A stretch of 14,821 bases of DNA from JBDHUV01 sp039809365 (GTDB lineage: Bacteria; Patescibacteriota; Microgenomatia; Levybacterales; GWA1-39-11): assembly GCA_039809365.1 (NCBI GenBank), contig JBDHUV010000010.1, forward strand, positions 1 to 14,821. The letters are read 5' to 3'. The notes under the pieces were generated by a model. The model ran no database searches and was not told the origin of the DNA. It saw only the letters and a program-made list of their open reading frames with translations. This document shows positions 1-8,028 of the stretch, in pieces. Position 1 is the first letter of the stretch. Each line of letters opens with the position of its first letter. The position numbers were made by a program, and so were the translations under genes.

Positions 1-434
1 ATTTTCTTTGCATGCTTTGTCGCTTTTGAAAGAACAAATGAATATGCAGCCCTTTTTGCTTTATATACTGGATAAGATAATGTAGATGCTTGCCCCGTAT
101 CAAAGTGAGAGATTATTACATCATGGAGAGTCAAAACAAAAGGTCTTCTATACAAAACAGGAACAGAGTAATAAGTAAAATGCATTAAATCCAACTGATC
201 TTTTTCTAGAAGTTTAGGGAACTTCATTTGCTCTTCCAGAGAGTGCCATCGAATATCTGCGACTCTTTTTTCAATTAAAGGATTTTTGAAATGGACAGTG
301 TTATAGTCTTTTTGCAAAAAATATAATACATAGGTGTGTTTATACTCTGTTCTTTCTATACCATAGACAAGATTGCGAATATATCTCCCTACGCCAGTTT
401 GGTTCCATAGCCGACAATCAATCCCTATCTTCAT
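1..434 (-). CDS. GT4 family glycosyltransferase, N-terminal part, cut by window edge
   Basis: The first 144 residues of a GT-B fold glycosyltransferase can be read; the rest lies beyond position 1. It opens with a Rossmann strand, MKIGID, followed by the acceptor-side glycine loop TGVGRY (residues 13-18). An LHDVI motif (103-107) is typical of GT4 mannosyl- and glucosyltransferases of the WbaZ/RfaB type. The donor-binding domain with the E-x7-E motif would be off-window. The ATG at 434-432 lies inside the end of the upstream gene, overlapping it by 17 bases in another frame. It is preceded by GAAGGA with a 4-base spacing, which supports this start and suggests translational coupling. The predicted role is a cytoplasmic-face transfer from a nucleotide sugar to a growing lipid-linked glycan. 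The sugar is not predictable. The opening resembles that of the truncated protein at 10675-11202, so the two are probably paralogues. Confidence 0.88.
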   Translation of the reverse strand, partial: MKIGIDCRLWNQTGVGRYIRNLVYGIERTEYKHTYVLYFLQKDYNTVHFKNPLIEKRVADIRWHSLEEQMKFPKLLEKDQLDLMHFTYYSVPVLYRRPFVLTLHDVIISHFDTGQASTLSYPVYKAKRAAYSFVLSKATKHAKK

Positions 435-1269
435 ACATTCCTTCAAACTCTCTTTGCTGATTCCACACTAGCCCTAATACCCTTTTCAGAGAATTCATTC
501 TCCACCTATTATCTACTTTTGTGTCTCTTGTCAGAGGATCTTTTACTAACTCATCAACTCCTAAATCTGAGACTATTTGTTCTCTGTTAATATACCACGG
601 AATCTTTATTATATCTTTTCCTTTATCTGATAAGACAGTGATCTCAAGCCCGCTCTCTTTCCCCACTGCATGTACATCACCAATTTTTTGAATAAACGGG
701 AAATTCCTCTCTTCGTCTGTATTATTCCGAATATCTTCAATTTCCTGAGTGTCTATATTCAACCTTTCATTATCTCTCATATTTCTAACACCTTCAGGTG
801 CTACTTCAAACCAAATACTAAGCAAATCTCCTTTGCCAGTATACTGTATAGCTAACTCACGATCTATCTGCGCAGTTGTGAAATTGATTTTATTCCATGG
901 ATTTGAAACATGTTCAAGAGGAATCCCTAAACGTTCAAATGATCGTACAGACTGTTTAGTGCTTGCTTCACCTAATCTGGTAATCTGTACCTCTGAAATC
1001 TTATTTAAATTTATATCATCTAATAAGAAAATAAGATTATCTGGTGAATATGTCTCTCCATTTGGTCCTATTCCCCCATACTGTCTAAAAATTTCCCCAT
1101 AGTTTGGGATTCCCTCTGCACGTCTTTTATGCAATAAAAATCCTTTACTTGCATCAGACCAATGCTCTATTACTCTTCCACGATAAAAAAGATCTAACTC
1201 CTCTGCCATATCATCAATCAACTGTTGCCCAACTCTATATTTATTTTCTAATTCTTGTGAGTTTTCCAT
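418..1269 (-). CDS. orphan soluble protein of unknown function, 283 aa
   Basis: I do not recognise this family. The protein is hydrophilic and strongly charged, with no signal peptide, transmembrane segment, cysteine or obvious nucleotide-binding loop. It has many Asp/Glu plus Asn, a Gly-rich patch near residues 64-72 (YGGIGPNGE) and a basic, aromatic C-terminus (255-275). It looks like a cytoplasmic mixed alpha/beta protein. No glycosyltransferase motif is visible, although it sits between a GT2 gene upstream and a GT4 gene downstream; its last 17 bases overlap the GT4 start. The ATG at 1269 has no Shine-Dalgarno sequence and follows the GT2 stop by 27 bases, a stretch that can form a small hairpin. 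It could be an accessory or regulator of glycan assembly, a sugar-modifying enzyme too divergent to recognise, or an unrelated insertion into the cluster. That it is a real gene is well supported by its length and its tight fit between neighbours. Confidence 0.8.
   Translation of the reverse strand: MENSQELENKYRVGQQLIDDMAEELDLFYRGRVIEHWSDASKGFLLHKRRAEGIPNYGEIFRQYGGIGPNGETYSPDNLIFLLDDINLNKISEVQITRLGEASTKQSVRSFERLGIPLEHVSNPWNKINFTTAQIDRELAIQYTGKGDLLSIWFEVAPEGVRNMRDNERLNIDTQEIEDIRNNTDEERNFPFIQKIGDVHAVGKESGLEITVLSDKGKDIIKIPWYINREQIVSDLGVDELVKDPLTRDTKVDNRWRMNSLKRVLGLVWNQQREFEGMYEDRD
439..444 (-). promoter_or_regulatory. Shine-Dalgarno GAAGGA for the leftmost GT4 gene
   Basis: On the minus strand GAAGGA ends 4 bases before the ATG at 434. 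It lies within the last codons of the preceding gene. It is one of the few good Shine-Dalgarno matches in the window and fixes the start of the partial glycosyltransferase. Confidence 0.6.
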
Positions 1270-1272
1270 TTT

Positions 1273-1296
1273 TATAAAGTATTCAGATTACTTATA
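1273..1296. other. small AU-rich intercistronic hairpin
   Basis: Immediately after the GT2 stop codon, plus-strand TATAAAGTA (1273-1281) and TACTTATA (1289-1296) are complementary apart from one bulged base, with a 7-base loop. No T-run follows in the transcribed direction, so it is not a standard terminator. It is weak and may be chance in AT-rich DNA, or it may modulate translation of the orphan gene just downstream. Confidence 0.25.
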
Positions 1297-2208
1297 TTAT
1301 TGTAATCCAAGTTTTTTCATTGTTACAAACCTTTTTAAATCTATCCCTGCAAAGACAGCCCAGGTAATAATACCAGGATACTTCTTTTTATAATGTTTTG
1401 TATAAAAAAGTTTCATTGCATTAAAACGTGCATCTTGTATACGAGATTTTGTTTCTTTTGTTGCAAGTGTTTTTCCTTTTTTTGTGCCACCTGACATCCC
1501 GTTATAATGAAGAATCGTGTATTTTGGTACATACATGATTTTCCATCCTTTTTTACGAAGTCTGTAACAAAAATCTAAATCTTCACCATTAAAAAAATAA
1601 TCCTCGTCCCACCAACCTACTTGCTCCCCTGCTTCCCTTCTTACCAACATAAAAGCACCAGTAATCGCATCTACTTCATGTGTTGTTGAAAGATCTTTCC
1701 ATCCTTGGGTATATCCAGTCAAAAGTTTAGATTTTGGAAATAATTTAGATAATCCTGAAAAATACGTAAATGCATTCCATGGAGTAGGAAAACCTCTATG
1801 AGACGCATAGTCTATTCCCCCATCTGGTGTGTTTAACTTACACGTCGATGCTCCTACATGCGAATTGGAGTCCATAAACTCAACCATAGAATCTAGTGTG
1901 TTGGCATGAACCACTGTATCCGAGTTTAAAAATAATATATATTTACTTTTGCATCTTCTCACCCCTTTATTATTAGCTTTTGCAAACCCAATATTTTCTG
2001 TGTTTGCAATCACACTTATTGGGATATTCTTTGCAACACGCTGTACTTCTCTTAATTTTTTAATTGAATCGTCTGTAGAAGCATTATCCACCACTATAAT
2101 CTCTGTTTTTGTTTTCTTCACTGTATCAAGAACAGACTGTACTGCAGCTACTGTAATATCTGCAGTATTATATGAGACAAGAATGACTGAAAGATCTATT
2201 TTTTCCAT
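1297..2208 (-). CDS. GT2 family glycosyltransferase (rhamnosyltransferase-like)
   Basis: A 303-residue GT-A fold enzyme of the WcaA/WbbL type. The N-terminal nucleotide-binding part has LSVILVSYNT (6-15) and VVDNASTDD (39-47). The metal-binding DxD position appears as LNSD (94-97). The acceptor or catalytic region has a conserved GED-LDFCYR motif near 208-215, inside an aromatic stretch starting at WWDEDYF. No transmembrane helix is evident, so it should act at the cytoplasmic face on a lipid-linked acceptor. I chose the ATG at 2208, five bases after the upstream GT4 stop. A TTG nine codons earlier would lie inside the end of that gene. An AGGA sequence about 11 bases before the ATG is only a loose ribosome site, so translational coupling is likely. 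It is a paralogue of the GT2 at 8025-8882: both have VVDNASTDD, NTEN-GFAK and LFLNSDT. The sugar donor cannot be predicted. Confidence 0.93.
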   Translation of the reverse strand: MEKIDLSVILVSYNTADITVAAVQSVLDTVKKTKTEIIVVDNASTDDSIKKLREVQRVAKNIPISVIANTENIGFAKANNKGVRRCKSKYILFLNSDTVVHANTLDSMVEFMDSNSHVGASTCKLNTPDGGIDYASHRGFPTPWNAFTYFSGLSKLFPKSKLLTGYTQGWKDLSTTHEVDAITGAFMLVRREAGEQVGWWDEDYFFNGEDLDFCYRLRKKGWKIMYVPKYTILHYNGMSGGTKKGKTLATKETKSRIQDARFNAMKLFYTKHYKKKYPGIITWAVFAGIDLKRFVTMKKLGLQ

Positions 2209-2213
2209 ATATT

Positions 2214-3440
2214 TTATTTTCCTATTGTTTTCCAATATCTATAGAGCTTCTCACCGATAACCTCCCATGAGTAGTGTTCTTCAACAAATGCACGTGCTCT
2301 GTGTGCCATAAGCTCTCTGCCTTCTAAATTCCCAAGTAATTTGTTAATTTCTTTTATAAACTCATTCCCATTTTGGACAATGACTGCTTCTTTTTTATGT
2401 TCAATTCCCATTGTAGTAAGCCTATCCCCATACCCAATAATTGGTAATCCGCACGCCATTGCTTCTACAATTTTAAAGTTTGTTCCTCCACCAATACGAA
2501 TTGGAAAAACAAATGCGTCAGCTCCATAATACTCATCTCGAATATCTTTTACAAATGGAATACACGTTACGCGTGGATCTTGAATATCGAGAGACTCAAC
2601 ATCTTTTCCGATAATCCGTAACTCATACCGATCACCAAGATGTTGAAATACTTGCGTATAAAAGTTTTTTATCGCAGTTATGTTTGGGAAGTAGGTAAAG
2701 TTCCCAACAAATAATAATATAGCGTTTTCATTCTTTGAGATTGCTTTTTTCTTTTTAAACGAAAATGTATGGATATCTACTCCATTCTCAATAATCTCAC
2801 AAGGAGAATGTGTAATCTGAGTTATTGTATCAGCATCTTCTTTTGAAACAGCCATTGTATTGTCAAATGATTGGAGTAGAGCATGTTCATCTTTTTTTAT
2901 TTTTTTTGCTTCGAGAAGATATAAAGGAAGAAATATTTTCTTTGTACTTGTTTTTGCATACTCCTCATATAGCGTATGCTCAATATTTTCAGTCCCAAAT
3001 ATTTGTTGTACACCCAGTGTTCTAAGAGTTTGAGAGAAGTAATATGCAGTGTATAAAGATTCATAGTGCACAACATCAATATTTTCTTGTTGTACTGTTT
3101 TAATAAGTTCTTGTTGAATAGACGGTTTAAAATACAGCTTTTTTGTAATAGACTCTAAAGGATTTGCAATTTTTGCAATTGCAGGAGTATTACGTACAAG
3201 AGACAACGGGTTTTGGGCAATTGATTTAAAATTTGCTAACGGTCTTTTAAACAAGCGTATAGTAGATATACCTAAACTTTCAATTGCCTCTATAGACTCA
3301 GAATCAGGTACGTCTCTATAAAAAGAAAATAAGGTAGTGTCTATGTCTCCTTTTCCATATTTGAGCATATGGAAGGCTCTGTTCTTTCCACCACTTGTAA
3401 TAGGTACAGGGAAATCGTACGTAAAATATAATAACTTCAT
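2214..3440 (-). CDS. GT4 family glycosyltransferase, full length
   Basis: A complete 408-residue GT-B glycosyltransferase. The N-terminal domain starts with LLYFTYDFPVPITSGG (3-18), the acceptor-side glycine loop, and includes the HYES segment (125-128). The C-terminal donor domain runs from about 239 (ILLFVGNF at 241-248) to the end. The usual first Glu of the E-x7-E motif is replaced in a GGGTNFKIVEAMACG segment (317-331), where Glu326 remains. This GGGT-K-EAMA variant is familiar in the stp1/EpsH-like branch of GT4 that works on exopolysaccharides. The ATG at 3440 has AGG seven bases upstream, a reasonable ribosome site. The gene follows the GT39-like gene after 39 bases and precedes a GT2 by five bases, so it is in the same transcription unit. 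The linkage and sugar are unknown. Confidence 0.93.
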   Translation of the reverse strand: MKLLYFTYDFPVPITSGGKNRAFHMLKYGKGDIDTTLFSFYRDVPDSESIEAIESLGISTIRLFKRPLANFKSIAQNPLSLVRNTPAIAKIANPLESITKKLYFKPSIQQELIKTVQQENIDVVHYESLYTAYYFSQTLRTLGVQQIFGTENIEHTLYEEYAKTSTKKIFLPLYLLEAKKIKKDEHALLQSFDNTMAVSKEDADTITQITHSPCEIIENGVDIHTFSFKKKKAISKNENAILLFVGNFTYFPNITAIKNFYTQVFQHLGDRYELRIIGKDVESLDIQDPRVTCIPFVKDIRDEYYGADAFVFPIRIGGGTNFKIVEAMACGLPIIGYGDRLTTMGIEHKKEAVIVQNGNEFIKEINKLLGNLEGRELMAHRARAFVEEHYSWEVIGEKLYRYWKTIGK

Positions 3441-3479
3441 TTCTTTACCTAACTATACCAAATTCACTCTCTTTGCTAA

Positions 3480-4922
3480 CTATCTTTTATGCGCAACAAT
3501 AATATAGTCATCTGTTTTTTCAATAATGGTATATTTTTGTTCATATTCTTTGACTGTATCTTCACTTGGATGGAGCATAACAGTGTGAGTTGCACCTTTT
3601 TTAATAAGATCTTCTGTTGATGCTTGGTAAGATGGCCACCCTTGCCTGTTAATGTAATACAAGAATGTCGTGTCTCCATCTAATGGAGCAATTACTTTTG
3701 CATCTTTTGGAAGAATTTGATCTGCTCTTTTTCCTACTTGAACAAGAAGTGGATTGTTAATATTAAAGTAATCTCTTACATGATACCAGGAGAGCATAAC
3801 CATAAGTCCGGTAAGTCCTACTACAAGTGTATACGCAATCACTTTATTAAGTTTGTCTTGCTGGGTAAGTATAAAATCTACACCACGACCCATGAGAATG
3901 ACAATACTTGGGATAATAGCAATCTGATAATAATCATGTTGTACGTTTCCTCTTGCAATAACTATTAAATACAAAAGGCTAGACACTAAAAATGAAAGGA
4001 AGAAGAAAAAATGTTTCTCTTTTGGTCTTCTTAAAAGCCCTAAGAAGAGAAATACAGGAAAATATCCTGAGATGAGTTTGGATATCCGTTCTCCAAAAAT
4101 CCAATAAAAATATGCGCCTTTGAACCGAATATCTCCACCATTTAATAACCAGGCTGAAACAGGAATACCTTCAGGATACTGTAAAATCCAGACTCTCCAC
4201 AAAACAAAAGGAATTACTGAAAGGACTGCAACTATCCACACACTTATTTTTTTCAACACAGATATCCCATGCGTTTCAAATGCAACGACTGCCATGGGAA
4301 GCAAGAAAAAGAAAGCATACGGTTTAAAAAGAAGAGATACCATTGTAAAAATAAGGGTACCAATTATTTCTTTTTTTGCCTGTAACACTGAAAACTTTTT
4401 CTCACTCCATAACGCAAAAAAATAAATTGCTCCAAGTACCGAGGCAATCATTGCAGTATCAGGAAGTACTGCTCTCCCGTAATAAATTGAGTATGGGAGA
4501 ATTGCATACAGGGTAGCCGCAACAAAAGCAGCACGTACCGAACTATACTTTCTGACTATAAGAAATATAAAGAGAGTTGCGAGTACTGAAAAAAGAATTG
4601 TGGTAAGCCTTGCAGTTGCATCTATCCCAAGCGATGGAATTAACGTAAATATCCCAACATGGATCAGATTAAATAATGGAAACTCCACAAACCTATACCC
4701 ATGAGGATTGTCATGTCCTGACTGAACATTTGAGATATCAAAGTATTGAGGATGGGCAAGGTCAATTCCTTTCTCTATATAAATTTTAGAGACTGCAGCA
4801 GTGTCTGTTTGTCTCCATGCATGCCAATCTGCAATAGGATTTGTAAGATGATAAAGTCTGAGAACAAACGTAAGTACGAGAATACCTACAAGTGCAATCC
4901 ATATAACTTTTGTATTATTCAT
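3480..4922 (-). CDS. GT39/ArnT-like GT-C membrane glycosyltransferase
   Basis: A 480-residue polytopic protein with about ten predicted helices, beginning with one at 6-22. The first extracytoplasmic loop carries DWHAWRQTD (32-40), the acidic acceptor/metal loop found in the PMT_2 (dolichyl-/polyprenyl-phosphate-mannose type) superfamily. It is followed by EFPLFN (80-85) and YYGRAVLPD (147-155). HDYYQIAIIP (329-338) is another signature. A small soluble domain from about 390 to 480 follows the last helix. The family transfers a sugar from a polyprenyl-phosphate donor to a lipid, glycan or protein on the outer face of the membrane. The start at 4922 overlaps the end of the ligase fusion by 8 bases (ATGAATAA), so coupling is probable; the best ribosome site, AGGA, is about 11 bases away. 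No cysteines were noticed, unlike the other membrane proteins here. The exact substrate is not predictable. Confidence 0.9.
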   Translation of the reverse strand: MNNTKVIWIALVGILVLTFVLRLYHLTNPIADWHAWRQTDTAAVSKIYIEKGIDLAHPQYFDISNVQSGHDNPHGYRFVEFPLFNLIHVGIFTLIPSLGIDATARLTTILFSVLATLFIFLIVRKYSSVRAAFVAATLYAILPYSIYYGRAVLPDTAMIASVLGAIYFFALWSEKKFSVLQAKKEIIGTLIFTMVSLLFKPYAFFFLLPMAVVAFETHGISVLKKISVWIVAVLSVIPFVLWRVWILQYPEGIPVSAWLLNGGDIRFKGAYFYWIFGERISKLISGYFPVFLFLGLLRRPKEKHFFFFLSFLVSSLLYLIVIARGNVQHDYYQIAIIPSIVILMGRGVDFILTQQDKLNKVIAYTLVVGLTGLMVMLSWYHVRDYFNINNPLLVQVGKRADQILPKDAKVIAPLDGDTTFLYYINRQGWPSYQASTEDLIKKGATHTVMLHPSEDTVKEYEQKYTIIEKTDDYIIVAHKR

Positions 4923-7900
4923 ACGGTGGTGTGTCCTGCTCTAACTCTGCTTCTGGACTCGCAGGCTGTTTGTCTACAGGAATGTCTTCAATAAGTGGAT
5001 GGATAATTCCATTCTTATCAAATCGGAAAATTCGAGTTTCTGGATACGAAGCTTTGAACTCTTGTGCTTGCTTCATTGTCTGCCCTTGCCTTACATCAAT
5101 ATCTTTATTTTGTGTTGTAAACCAGATAGCATCTTCTATACCTAATGGGAATACCCACGCAGTATTAATTTTTTTCGGAACGTTTACTAAATAATAGATT
5201 GTCCCGTCTTTTATCTCTTCACCAAAGTAAGAAGCATAATATCCAAGTTCCTCGACTGTAGATTTACTTGCCTTACTTGCGTGTGCCCAATCTTTGTTTA
5301 TTGCTTGGAGCCAATATATATTCAAAAATGCAACTCCCCCTACAATGAGTCCAATGACTGCATAGGCAACTTTTGCATTCTTTTTGGCAACCACCTGGAA
5401 TATATATCGAAGGAGTAGGACAAAAAGGAAAATAAGTGCAAATGAACCAAAGTATATATATCTTTCAGCAAGGTTACCAAGTCCTAAGAAAGGAGACATA
5501 GATACGACAAAAAGAAATACTCCGAGTATGAGATATCTTTTTGTCTCATTTTGCATTCTCTTCAGTACAAATCTGCTTACAACTACTCCTACAACAAGAA
5601 TTACCAGTGCAATAACTGAAGTGAGAACTAACTGGTCTCTCAAACCTGTCCGCAATGCTTGATACCATGGCAATGACTGAACTCCAAAAATCTCATACAT
5701 AACATACCCAATAATGTTTCCCACTGCATTTACCGGAAGTTTTACGAGATTATAATCATAGTCTCCAGAAAATCCTGCACTTTGTGCATTGATGCGACAG
5801 AATAAATATCCAGGAATAATCAATAAATAAGGGATATATGTTTTCCACATCTCCTTTACCGTTTTTACTACTGACTGTTTTACAGACAGTAATGAGTATC
5901 CAATTACTAAAATTGGGCCAACAACTCCATATTCATGGAAAAATGGAGCAAGAATCATAAGGATAAGAGACGCAATAAGCAATAAATTATGTCTTGATTT
6001 CTGGTAATACCCAAACAGCAACAGTGCGAGTAATACAAAAAGAATTGAGAACATATGACCAGTCGCAGAGATCCAAAATATCATTTCATAGTGTGCACTA
6101 AGTATGAGGAATAGAAATGCAGAGATAAATGCAAATAACTTTCGTTTAAATAACTGCATCCCTAATAAATACACAACGAGTGTAATTGCAGCGTGGAGTA
6201 AAATTGAGACAAAATGATACGCAAACGGGCTGAGCCAGAACAGTGCATACATGATATAAAAGTAAATTTTTGTACCAGGTCTGTAGAAAAAGCCATGTGC
6301 ATCTGCAAAATAGCCAGTAAATGTATTCATTATAGATGAACAATCCCCTCCAAGATGAGAAACAGAAGCAGTACAATCGGCTGCCCATCTCAGCCAGACA
6401 AAATCATCTGCAACAAAATAATTTTCTAGCACCCCCATATACAAAAGAATTGCTCCAATAAGGAATAAAATGAAAAGTACGGGCGGAGTTGTTGCAAGAG
6501 CTTTTAGTTCTTTTAAAATCGAAAACTTCCGTTTTTTGTACAGTAATAAAAATGCCAGAGAAATACCCATGAGCATCCACAACATATAGGCAACCTTTGA
6601 TGCTTCAAATACGTCAATGAGGACTGCGTTTAATGCCAGTCCAAAAATACCTGCTGTTGTTCCGAGGATAAAATGTTTTGTAGGTCTTGAAGTTACATCA
6701 GGAAGTAACCTGTATACATATACTGAGTACACAATAAATATAAGTGCAAATGACAGAAACCCAAGAGATCCAACTTCACCTAAAATACGGATATAGTTTC
6801 CGTCAGACGCAAGACTTATTGATGAATATCCACTCCCAAAAAGTATATCTCTTTTAAATGCTTCAAATGCACGTGGCCATGTACCTTGAAGCCGTGTTGT
6901 GAATGAAACGTCATAGGCAAGAGCTTTTTTCACAACAAAATCACCGGTAAGAGTTGTATCTGCCTCAGATTCTTTCCCCTCACGATAAATAGTCTCTGCA
7001 GTACGGACTTGTTTGTCTGGAACATTAATAAATCCTGTTCCTTGTGGCAAGTTCTCTCCTGTTGACTGTTCTTGATCAATAACTATTCTTTTCTTTCCTG
7101 TTTTTTCATCAACAACTTCTTTTGCAATCCCAACTGCTTGCCCTGTTCTTGCATCAACAATAACGTCTGCCTGAGAAATTGTACTTGCAAATCTATCAGA
7201 TATTCCTTCAAATGTAGACGCAAGTAAAATACTTGCAACAAGCACGGGAATAATGAAGAGTTTTTTCTTTTGAATTATAAGCAAAAATGCAATCGTTACC
7301 AGATATACCGCAAACGACACACGAGAAGCAGTCATCAAAAGAAGAATTAAACCTGAGGCAGATACTACTACAAATAATGCTTTTAATGCATAGTTTTTAA
7401 ATCCAGTAACAAGTGCTGCAGTAATTGCAACAATCATAACCAGATATGCTGCCAAGTCATAATGGCCTGCAAATGTTGAAGGAACTCTGGATAATGCAGA
7501 TAACCGAAGTGGTGTGCCTTTTGCAAACTCTTCATTCATCGTCAGATACGCATTAAATCCAAGATACCGTTGTCCAAATCCATATAACACAACTGCTACT
7601 AAGGTAAGTGTAATAACTGCAATAACACCGTATAACTGTCTCTTTGTTTTAATAGCTGAGAACGCCAAGAAGAAGACAGATAAATACTCGATTCTCCTCA
7701 GATAATGGAGTGCAGCAAGGTTAGGGAATGCATCAATAAGAGTAGGAAAAATAAAGATTACACCTAAAACAGTTGCAATAAGTCCTACAATCCAAAAAAT
7801 ACCAATTGGAATTGTGAGTGGAGTTTTTAATGTCGCTTTTCTTCTTAATAATTGAATTACAAATAACAGCACTCCTAATGCAATTGCAAAATCATCTCCT

Positions 7901-8028
7901 CGTATATATACCCACGTATTCTTAAGATCTATAAGAGGGAGTTTTGGATAGAGAGGAATAAACGCTAAAAGAAAAAGCGTATATACATATAAAATATTAT
8001 CTGAAATCCACCGTAATTTTTTTATCAT
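4915..8028 (-). CDS. O-antigen ligase/polymerase-like domain fused to a GT-C glycosyltransferase domain
   Basis: A 1037-residue membrane protein with two recognisable halves. Residues 1-500 look like the Wzy_C/WaaL O-antigen ligase family: many helices, TASRVSF (233-239), a long hydrophilic loop (about 272-390), SFTTRLQGTW (375-384) with candidate Arg379, and DILFGSGYSS (394-403) followed by an NYIRILGEVG segment (411-420). A basic linker (498-512) leads to a second half resembling GT-C enzymes. There, helix 515-533 precedes a loop with VADDF (539-543) and FYRPGTK (581-587), then about ten helices and a soluble tail (about 910-1037). Ligases join lipid-linked glycans to acceptors and GT-C enzymes use polyprenyl-phosphate sugars, both on the outer face. 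Fusion would couple the steps, but this is inference. The ATG at 8028 overlaps the upstream GT2 stop as ATGA and has no Shine-Dalgarno sequence. The frame is unbroken throughout, with no internal stop or sign of two merged genes. Confidence 0.85.
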   Translation of the reverse strand: MIKKLRWISDNILYVYTLFLLAFIPLYPKLPLIDLKNTWVYIRGDDFAIALGVLLFVIQLLRRKATLKTPLTIPIGIFWIVGLIATVLGVIFIFPTLIDAFPNLAALHYLRRIEYLSVFFLAFSAIKTKRQLYGVIAVITLTLVAVVLYGFGQRYLGFNAYLTMNEEFAKGTPLRLSALSRVPSTFAGHYDLAAYLVMIVAITAALVTGFKNYALKALFVVVSASGLILLLMTASRVSFAVYLVTIAFLLIIQKKKLFIIPVLVASILLASTFEGISDRFASTISQADVIVDARTGQAVGIAKEVVDEKTGKKRIVIDQEQSTGENLPQGTGFINVPDKQVRTAETIYREGKESEADTTLTGDFVVKKALAYDVSFTTRLQGTWPRAFEAFKRDILFGSGYSSISLASDGNYIRILGEVGSLGFLSFALIFIVYSVYVYRLLPDVTSRPTKHFILGTTAGIFGLALNAVLIDVFEASKVAYMLWMLMGISLAFLLLYKKRKFSILKELKALATTPPVLFILFLIGAILLYMGVLENYFVADDFVWLRWAADCTASVSHLGGDCSSIMNTFTGYFADAHGFFYRPGTKIYFYIMYALFWLSPFAYHFVSILLHAAITLVVYLLGMQLFKRKLFAFISAFLFLILSAHYEMIFWISATGHMFSILFVLLALLLFGYYQKSRHNLLLIASLILMILAPFFHEYGVVGPILVIGYSLLSVKQSVVKTVKEMWKTYIPYLLIIPGYLFCRINAQSAGFSGDYDYNLVKLPVNAVGNIIGYVMYEIFGVQSLPWYQALRTGLRDQLVLTSVIALVILVVGVVVSRFVLKRMQNETKRYLILGVFLFVVSMSPFLGLGNLAERYIYFGSFALIFLFVLLLRYIFQVVAKKNAKVAYAVIGLIVGGVAFLNIYWLQAINKDWAHASKASKSTVEELGYYASYFGEEIKDGTIYYLVNVPKKINTAWVFPLGIEDAIWFTTQNKDIDVRQGQTMKQAQEFKASYPETRIFRFDKNGIIHPLIEDIPVDKQPASPEAELEQDTPPYE

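Noticed and set aside
418..420. Possible reassignment of TGA to an amino acid, as in some Candidate Phyla Radiation lineages
   Set aside because: TGA ends two genes at sensible points (418 and 8025), one within an ATGA overlap, and no well-supported gene needs TGA as a sense codon.
749..1102. Plus-strand open frame opposite the orphan gene
   Set aside because: It is antisense to a better-supported gene that fits its neighbours, has no family motif, and looks like a reverse-complement shadow.
2209..2235. Upstream TTG start at 2235 for the GT2 at 1297-2208
   Set aside because: It lies inside the upstream GT4 gene and adds nine residues of no family character; the ATG at 2208 immediately precedes the conserved first strand.
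4120..4425. Plus-strand open frame of about 100 codons inside the GT39-like gene
   Set aside because: It is antisense to a clear membrane glycosyltransferase and has no recognisable content.
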